Positions 59,724-64,000 of a stretch of DNA of 64,000 nt are shown in pieces; position 1 is the stretch's first letter, and the number at the start of each line of letters is the position of its first letter. The stretch is from JAZDIU01 sp043804635 (GTDB lineage: Bacteria; Chloroflexota; Dehalococcoidia; Dehalococcoidales; UBA2162). Under the pieces are notes generated by a model. It worked only from the letters and a program-made list of their open reading frames with translations. It was not told the DNA's origin and searched no databases. Location: NCBI GenBank assembly GCA_043804635.1, contig JAZDIU010000085.1, positions 1 to 64,000 on the forward strand. Reading direction: 5' to 3'. The position numbers and the translations under genes are program-made.

Positions 59724-62690
59724 GTGATTGACATAATCGTAACTCTGGCCGGTCTGGCGGCGATTGCTTTTCTATCCTGGTTTTTCTTCGGTCCCAAGCA
59801 AGCCCAAACGGCACGGGTAAAGGGCAACGTCCAGGAGATAGAGATTACGGTCAAGGGAGGATATTCGCCGGATGTTATCCGGGTAAAGAAGGGTATCCCG
59901 CTCCGCCTCGTCTTCGACCGCAAGGAAGCCGGCGACTGCAGTTCGAGGGTGGTCTTTCCCGATTTCCAGGTCAGCAAGACGTTAGCTCCATTTGCCCGGA
60001 CTAACCTCGAATTCACTCCGGATAAAGCCGGCGAGTTCGGCTTTGCCTGCGGTATGAACATGCTGCACGGCACTATAATTGTGGAAGATAGCAAGGGAGC
60101 CGCCGAGAAAACCGAAACAGAAAAACCACAGGCTGAAGTTCCTGCCAGAGAGCACGCCCAGGCAGTAGGCGTGGGTCCGCGTATGCCGGTGGGCAAGACG
60201 GAACAGACGGAGTTTGCGTTGGTGGGCGGAGGCGTCACTTGCCCCAGTTGTGCCGTAAATATCGAGAGTGCCTTAAATAGGCTCCATGGCGTCGATGATG
60301 TTAAAGTCAATTTCGGCACCGACCGTATTATCGTCCGGCACGACCCGTCACAGGTAACTCAGGACGAGATGAGGGAAGTTATCGAAAATACCGGCTACAA
60401 AGTCCACCTGAGAGGCAAAGCCGGCACTGAGGAAACCGAAGACCGGGAAGCCGCCGAGCGGAAAGCCGAGCGTAGTGATTTGACGCGGCGCCTCGTCGTG
60501 GGAATCATATTATCCGCGCCGGTAGCTTTTGCCGTGATGGCACACGATATTTTCGGCGCGATGTGGATACCTTCCTTTTTGCTTAATCGCTGGGTCCAAC
60601 TGGTGCTGATTACGCCGGTGATGTTCTATTCCGGCTGGCCGATACACCGCACCGGCTGGCTCACTTTACGTCACCGCACCGCCGATATGAACACGCTGAT
60701 TACTATCGGCACAATTGCCGCTTACGGCTATAGCCTGATAGTTACCATTGTGCCGGGGATCCTGCCTGAGAATCTACGCCAGGTATATTTCGAAGCGGTC
60801 GGCGTTATTATTACGTTGATTATGCTGGGTCGTCTCCTGGAGGCGATTGCCAAGGGCGGCACCAGTGAGGCTATCCGCAAGCTGATTGGGCTTCAGGCCA
60901 AAACTGCCCGAGTCGTTCGTGACGGTAAAGAGGCAGACATCCCGATTGAGGATGTCCAGATGGGTGATATCGTTATAGTCCGCCCCGGAGAGAAAGTGCC
61001 GGTAGACGGCGAGATTGTGGAGGGCCGTTCCACGCTCGATGAATCGATGGTAACCGGAGAGAGCCTGCCCGTTACCAAAGGCCCGGGAGACGTTGTTATC
61101 GGGGCTACCATTAACCAGACGGGAGCTTTCCGTTTCAAAGCGACTAAAGTCGGCAGCGAAACGATGCTGGCACAGATAATACAGCTCGTGGAGCAGGCAC
61201 AGGGTTCCAAAGCGCCTATCCAGCGCCTCGCCGACCTTATTGCCAGCCGATTCGTTCCCGGAGTTATCTTTATTGCAATCGCCACATTTGTCATCTGGTT
61301 CATCTTCGGGCCCGGGCCAGCCCTCATATTCTCACTGGTTAATGCAGTGGCGGTGCTTATTATTGCCTGTCCTTGCGCTTTAGGTCTGGCAACTCCGCTT
61401 TCGGTGATGGTCGGCACCGGTAAAGGTGCCCAGAACGGTATTCTCATCCGCTCTGCGGAAGCACTGGAAACGGCTCATAAGCTAAATACTCTGATACTGG
61501 ATAAGACCGGCACCATTACCAGAGGCAAACCGTCTCTGACCGATGTGGTATCGGTAGACAGTATTAGTACCGATGAATTGCTTCGCCTGGTAGCCTCGGC
61601 GGAAAAGTCTTCCGAGCATCCGCTGGGGCAGGCTATCATACGGGGCGCTCAAGATAAGAACCTAACACTGGTTGAACCCGGGCAATTCGAGTCGGTTACC
61701 GGCAAAGGAATCAAGGTATCAATCGATGGACGCCAGGTGCTGGTGGGCACCCGACGCCTTCTTGGTGATGTCGGTATGAAAATCGAAATGCTTGAGAAGC
61801 ATGCCGAACGCCTGGAAGCCGATGGCAAGACAGCAATGTTCGTGGCTATTGATGGTAAACCAGCGGGGGTTGTTGCTGTGGCTGATACGGTGAAAGAGGA
61901 TTCAATTGCGGCTATAGCGACACTAAAGCGGCTGGGTGTTGAGGTGGTTATGATTACCGGGGATAACCGCCATACTGCGGAAGCCATCGCCCGGCAAGTA
62001 GGCATCGAGCGCGTTCTGGCTGAAGTCCTGCCTCAGGATAAAGCCCTCGAAGTGAAGAGACTCCAGGGAGAAGACAAACTGGTCGGGATGGTGGGAGACG
62101 GTATCAATGATGCCCCGGCATTAGCTCAGGCAGACGTGGGTATTGCCATCGGCACCGGCACAGATGTAGCCATAGAGTCGTCAGATATTACTCTTATCTC
62201 CGGTGAACTTAGAGGAGTGGTGACGGCAATAACTCTAAGCCGTGCCACCCTCAGGAATATACGCCAGAATCTTACATTTGCTTTCTTTTACAACACTATC
62301 CTAATTCCGGTAGCGGCCGGCGTGCTGTATCCTGCCTTCGGCATATTATTAAGCCCGATGATTGCGGCGGCGGCAATGGCGATGAGTTCGCTTTCCGTGG
62401 TGAGTAACGCCAACCGGCTACGAAGCTATAAGCCGATAGCTCTGGTAACAACCGGGGCAGGCAAGCCGGTAACACCCAAGGTTGAAGTCAGCGAAACAAA
62501 AGCTCATGAGGAGCCAGAGGAGGTAACAATGGCAACGGTTAAAGATCTTGTTTGCGGAATGGAAATCGACCCCAAGGATGCTGCCGCTAAAGAAGTATAT
62601 AAAGGGAAGACATACTACTTCTGTGCAAAAATGTGTGCGGAAAGGTTTAAAGCCAACCCTGAAAAGTATCTTGGAAAGGCTAAATCATAA
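59724..62690 (+). CDS. copA: Copper-type P1B-ATPase with N-terminal cupredoxin-like domain and C-terminal YHS domain
   Basis: The protein has 988 residues from GTG 59724. Domain order: membrane helix (3-22); cupredoxin-like domain (about 32-130, with CSSRVVFPDFQVSK and FACGMNMLHGTIIVED, a blue-copper-like Cys-His-Met set); HMA domain with C173PSC176; ATPase core with the metal site CPC (Cys549, Cys551), DKTGT phosphorylation site (Asp593) and GDGINDAPA (791-798); and a YHS domain (936-988, VCGMEIDPKDA, FCAKMC). It exports Cu(I) or a similar soft metal. Most CopA proteins lack both end domains. A SHOCT protein is just upstream. Confidence 0.92.
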   Translation: MIDIIVTLAGLAAIAFLSWFFFGPKQAQTARVKGNVQEIEITVKGGYSPDVIRVKKGIPLRLVFDRKEAGDCSSRVVFPDFQVSKTLAPFARTNLEFTPDKAGEFGFACGMNMLHGTIIVEDSKGAAEKTETEKPQAEVPAREHAQAVGVGPRMPVGKTEQTEFALVGGGVTCPSCAVNIESALNRLHGVDDVKVNFGTDRIIVRHDPSQVTQDEMREVIENTGYKVHLRGKAGTEETEDREAAERKAERSDLTRRLVVGIILSAPVAFAVMAHDIFGAMWIPSFLLNRWVQLVLITPVMFYSGWPIHRTGWLTLRHRTADMNTLITIGTIAAYGYSLIVTIVPGILPENLRQVYFEAVGVIITLIMLGRLLEAIAKGGTSEAIRKLIGLQAKTARVVRDGKEADIPIEDVQMGDIVIVRPGEKVPVDGEIVEGRSTLDESMVTGESLPVTKGPGDVVIGATINQTGAFRFKATKVGSETMLAQIIQLVEQAQGSKAPIQRLADLIASRFVPGVIFIAIATFVIWFIFGPGPALIFSLVNAVAVLIIACPCALGLATPLSVMVGTGKGAQNGILIRSAEALETAHKLNTLILDKTGTITRGKPSLTDVVSVDSISTDELLRLVASAEKSSEHPLGQAIIRGAQDKNLTLVEPGQFESVTGKGIKVSIDGRQVLVGTRRLLGDVGMKIEMLEKHAERLEADGKTAMFVAIDGKPAGVVAVADTVKEDSIAAIATLKRLGVEVVMITGDNRHTAEAIARQVGIERVLAEVLPQDKALEVKRLQGEDKLVGMVGDGINDAPALAQADVGIAIGTGTDVAIESSDITLISGELRGVVTAITLSRATLRNIRQNLTFAFFYNTILIPVAAGVLYPAFGILLSPMIAAAAMAMSSLSVVSNANRLRSYKPIALVTTGAGKPVTPKVEVSETKAHEEPEEVTMATVKDLVCGMEIDPKDAAAKEVYKGKTYYFCAKMCAERFKANPEKYLGKAKS
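62517..62531 (+). promoter_or_regulatory. Internal ribosome binding site and ATG in the P-ATPase gene
   Basis: GAGGAGGT (62517-62524) is followed five bases after GGAGG by ATG 62529, in frame. Use of this start would make a free 53-residue YHS protein from the same mRNA. It may also be the leftover start of a once separate YHS gene that fused. Confidence 0.5.
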
Positions 62691-62709
62691 ATCTTAAATC
62701 CTTAAATCG
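62681..62709. repeat. Heptamer TAAATCN array at the P-ATPase stop
   Basis: TAAATCA, TAAATCT, TAAATCC, then T and TAAATCG. The stop codon TAA lies inside the second unit. Related to the TCGTAAA array at 28872. Confidence 0.75.
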
Positions 62710-62771
62710 TAACTTAAGGTAAGCTCGCAGCGAACTGAATTTTCCCTATCTATATTTTAGTAAATTGGCAC

Positions 62772-62819
62772 TTGACATTTTTTTAACTTTAAACTATACT
62801 AAAACAATAACTTTAGTAT
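62772..62819 (+). promoter_or_regulatory. Rrf2 gene promoter with palindromic operator
   Basis: TTGACA (62772-62777), 17 bp, TATACT (62795-62800). A perfect palindrome ATACTAAA (62796-62803) - 8 nt - TTTAGTAT (62812-62819) covers the -10 and the likely transcription start, a natural place for autorepression. Confidence 0.75.
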
Positions 62820-62836
62820 CCTATTAAGAGACAATT

Positions 62837-63280
62837 ATGAAATTATCTACTAAAGGACGTTACGGAACCAGAATTCTGTTGGAAGTGGCTCTTCGGCATA
62901 GCCGGGAGCCGGTCTCTCTTCAAGATATTGCCAAATGCCAGCAGATTCCACTCCCTTACGTTAAACGACTAATTGGTCCTTTGTTAAATGGCGGATTGTT
63001 GAGGAGTAGTCGGGGTGTGGGGGGTGGCATCACTCTGGCTAAACCACCCGAATTAATCAAGCTTAAAGATGCAATTCAGCTTCTGGAAGGCTCGATTTCT
63101 CCCGTCCAGTGCATTGACGACCCATCCGTGTGTAACCGGTCCGGTTTTTGTGCCACCCGGGATATATGGAACAAAATAGGGGAGGCGATGAACGGAGTAT
63201 TGGAGACAACAACTTTGAAAGATGTTGTTGAGCTCCAGCTCCGCAAGATGCAGCCGGACGCCGCTATGTACTACATTTAG
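62837..63280 (+). CDS. Rrf2-family iron-sulfur transcription regulator
   Basis: The 147-residue protein has the winged-helix start MKLSTKGRYGTRILLEVAL, the recognition region SLQDIAKCQQIPLPYVKRLIGPLLNGGLLRSSRG, and Cys92, Cys99, Cys105 (C-x6-C-x5-C, close to the IscR pattern of C-x5-C-x5-C). It likely senses Fe-S cluster or cysteine state, like IscR or CymR. The next gene is a sulfur-assimilation enzyme, favouring a CymR-type role. Confidence 0.9.
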   Translation: MKLSTKGRYGTRILLEVALRHSREPVSLQDIAKCQQIPLPYVKRLIGPLLNGGLLRSSRGVGGGITLAKPPELIKLKDAIQLLEGSISPVQCIDDPSVCNRSGFCATRDIWNKIGEAMNGVLETTTLKDVVELQLRKMQPDAAMYYI

Positions 63281-63449
63281 GAGTCATTCCGGACTCCGAA
63301 CGTAGTGCAGAAGAATCTCAGGGCTGTTGTAAATCCCACGAAACCAGATTCTTCGTCATTTTTTCATAAAGCTAAGGACAAAAGCTTAATCTGTTATCTT
63401 AATCGAATTGGGGAAAACATAATTAAAAATAAGAATAGGAGAAAGTAAA

Positions 63450-64000
63450 ATGAGACCAGATACAATTGCAATTCACGCAGGGCAGGAAAGTCCTGATATA
63501 GCAACGGGTGCCAGAGCAGTGCCCATATACCAGACGACCTCGTACGTATTTAAGAGCACGGAGCATGCGGCGAATCTCTTTGCGCTTAAGGAATTCGGCA
63601 ATATTTATACCCGGATAATGAATCCCACCAATGATATTTTCGAGAGAAGGGTGGCGGCACTTGAAGGCGGTTCCGGTGCGTTAGGCGTGTCTTCGGGGCA
63701 AGCCGCACAGGCTCTCGCCCTTTTGGCAATTACTCAGGTCGGAGACGAGATTGTCTCAGCCAACAATCTTTATGGCGGGACCTACCAGCAATTCCATTAT
63801 ACCTTTCCTAAATTAGGCAGAAAGGTAATTTTTGTCGAATCCACAAAACCCCAGGAATTTAAAAAAGCGATTACTGGAAAGACCAGGGCAATCTATGCCG
63901 AAACAATCGGAAATCCCAAGTTGGATGTGCCTGACTTCGAAGCAATTGCTAAGATAGCTCACGATGCCGGAATTCCTTTCGTTGTGGATAACACCGTGGG
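63450..64000 (+). CDS. O-acetylhomoserine sulfhydrylase-type PLP enzyme, 5' part
   Basis: The ORF runs off the right edge after 183 codons. The start MRPDTIAIHAGQESPDIATGARAVPIYQTTSYVFKSTEHAANLF and the ALEGGSGALGVSSGQAAQALALLAI, GDEIVSANNLYGGTYQQFHYTFP and IPFVVDNTVG segments match the Met/Cys gamma-lyase-type family (MetY). It joins sulfide to O-acetylhomoserine. The PLP Lys lies beyond the window. A GGAGAAAG lies before ATG 63450. Confidence 0.92.
   Translation, partial: MRPDTIAIHAGQESPDIATGARAVPIYQTTSYVFKSTEHAANLFALKEFGNIYTRIMNPTNDIFERRVAALEGGSGALGVSSGQAAQALALLAITQVGDEIVSANNLYGGTYQQFHYTFPKLGRKVIFVESTKPQEFKKAITGKTRAIYAETIGNPKLDVPDFEAIAKIAHDAGIPFVVDNTV

Overview
The window looks like a chromosome segment of an anaerobic Chloroflexota, most likely a Dehalococcoidia relative. 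This is an inference from three things: the 16S rRNA 5' part, lipoproteins with Pro/Thr linkers, and a catabolic set rich in acyl-CoA dehydrogenases, CoA transferases, TRAP transporters, molybdenum enzymes and 2-hydroxyacyl-CoA dehydratase-like proteins. No database search was possible. Genes are dense, on both strands, with many small gene-poor gaps filled by dispersed palindromic repeats.

Layout. 1-4.7 kb: the 5' part of a 16S rRNA gene (minus strand, running off the left edge) with its promoter, then a STAS-like protein, tlyA, a nitroreductase and an acyl-CoA dehydrogenase. 4.3-16.3 kb: small-molecule uptake and oxidation. It holds a cupin, a DapA-family lyase, two paralogous TRAP binding lipoproteins with the same promoter block, a 971-residue lipoprotein that ends in a third DctP domain, DctQ/DctM, and a two-subunit molybdopterin oxidoreductase. 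16.4-19.8 kb: surface and membrane proteins (DUF5666 repeats fused to a haem site, two DUF4389 proteins, a PrsW-type protease). 19.8-28.1 kb: a plus-strand catabolic run of two alcohol dehydrogenases, a ThDP enzyme, a Zn-ribbon/thiolase pair and two acyl-CoA dehydrogenases, resembling CoA-ester side-chain degradation modules. 28-37.4 kb: a Zn-ribbon coiled-coil protein, RNase HI, two MFS exporters, then the conserved block rpsF-ssb-rpsR-rpmH-rnpA-yidD-(PQQ lipoprotein)-yidC-jag. 37.5-45.5 kb: acetyltransferases, THEP1 NTPase, a kinase-like gene broken by a transposase fragment, a CaiB-type CoA transferase, an ABC exporter and an eight-haem repeat cytochrome. 45.5-58 kb: a 2-hydroxyacyl-CoA dehydratase-like gene plus a DsrE/YedF-like gene behind a long structured leader with an intrinsic terminator, then an enoate reductase, acetyl-CoA hydrolase/transferase, flavin reductase, ketopantoate reductase, class V aminotransferase and alpha-glucan phosphorylase. 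58-64 kb: a repeat-rich gap, tRNA-Arg(UCG), a SHOCT protein, a copper-type P-ATPase with extra cupredoxin-like and YHS domains, an Rrf2 regulator with a palindromic operator, and the start of an O-acetylhomoserine sulfhydrylase.

The strongest leads for something undescribed are four. First, the pseudoknotted leader at 47126-47372, a candidate riboswitch or attenuator. Second, the three-part DctP lipoprotein at 7356. Third, a dispersed hairpin element present three times. Fourth, the P-ATPase whose C-terminal YHS domain has its own ribosome binding site and ATG.
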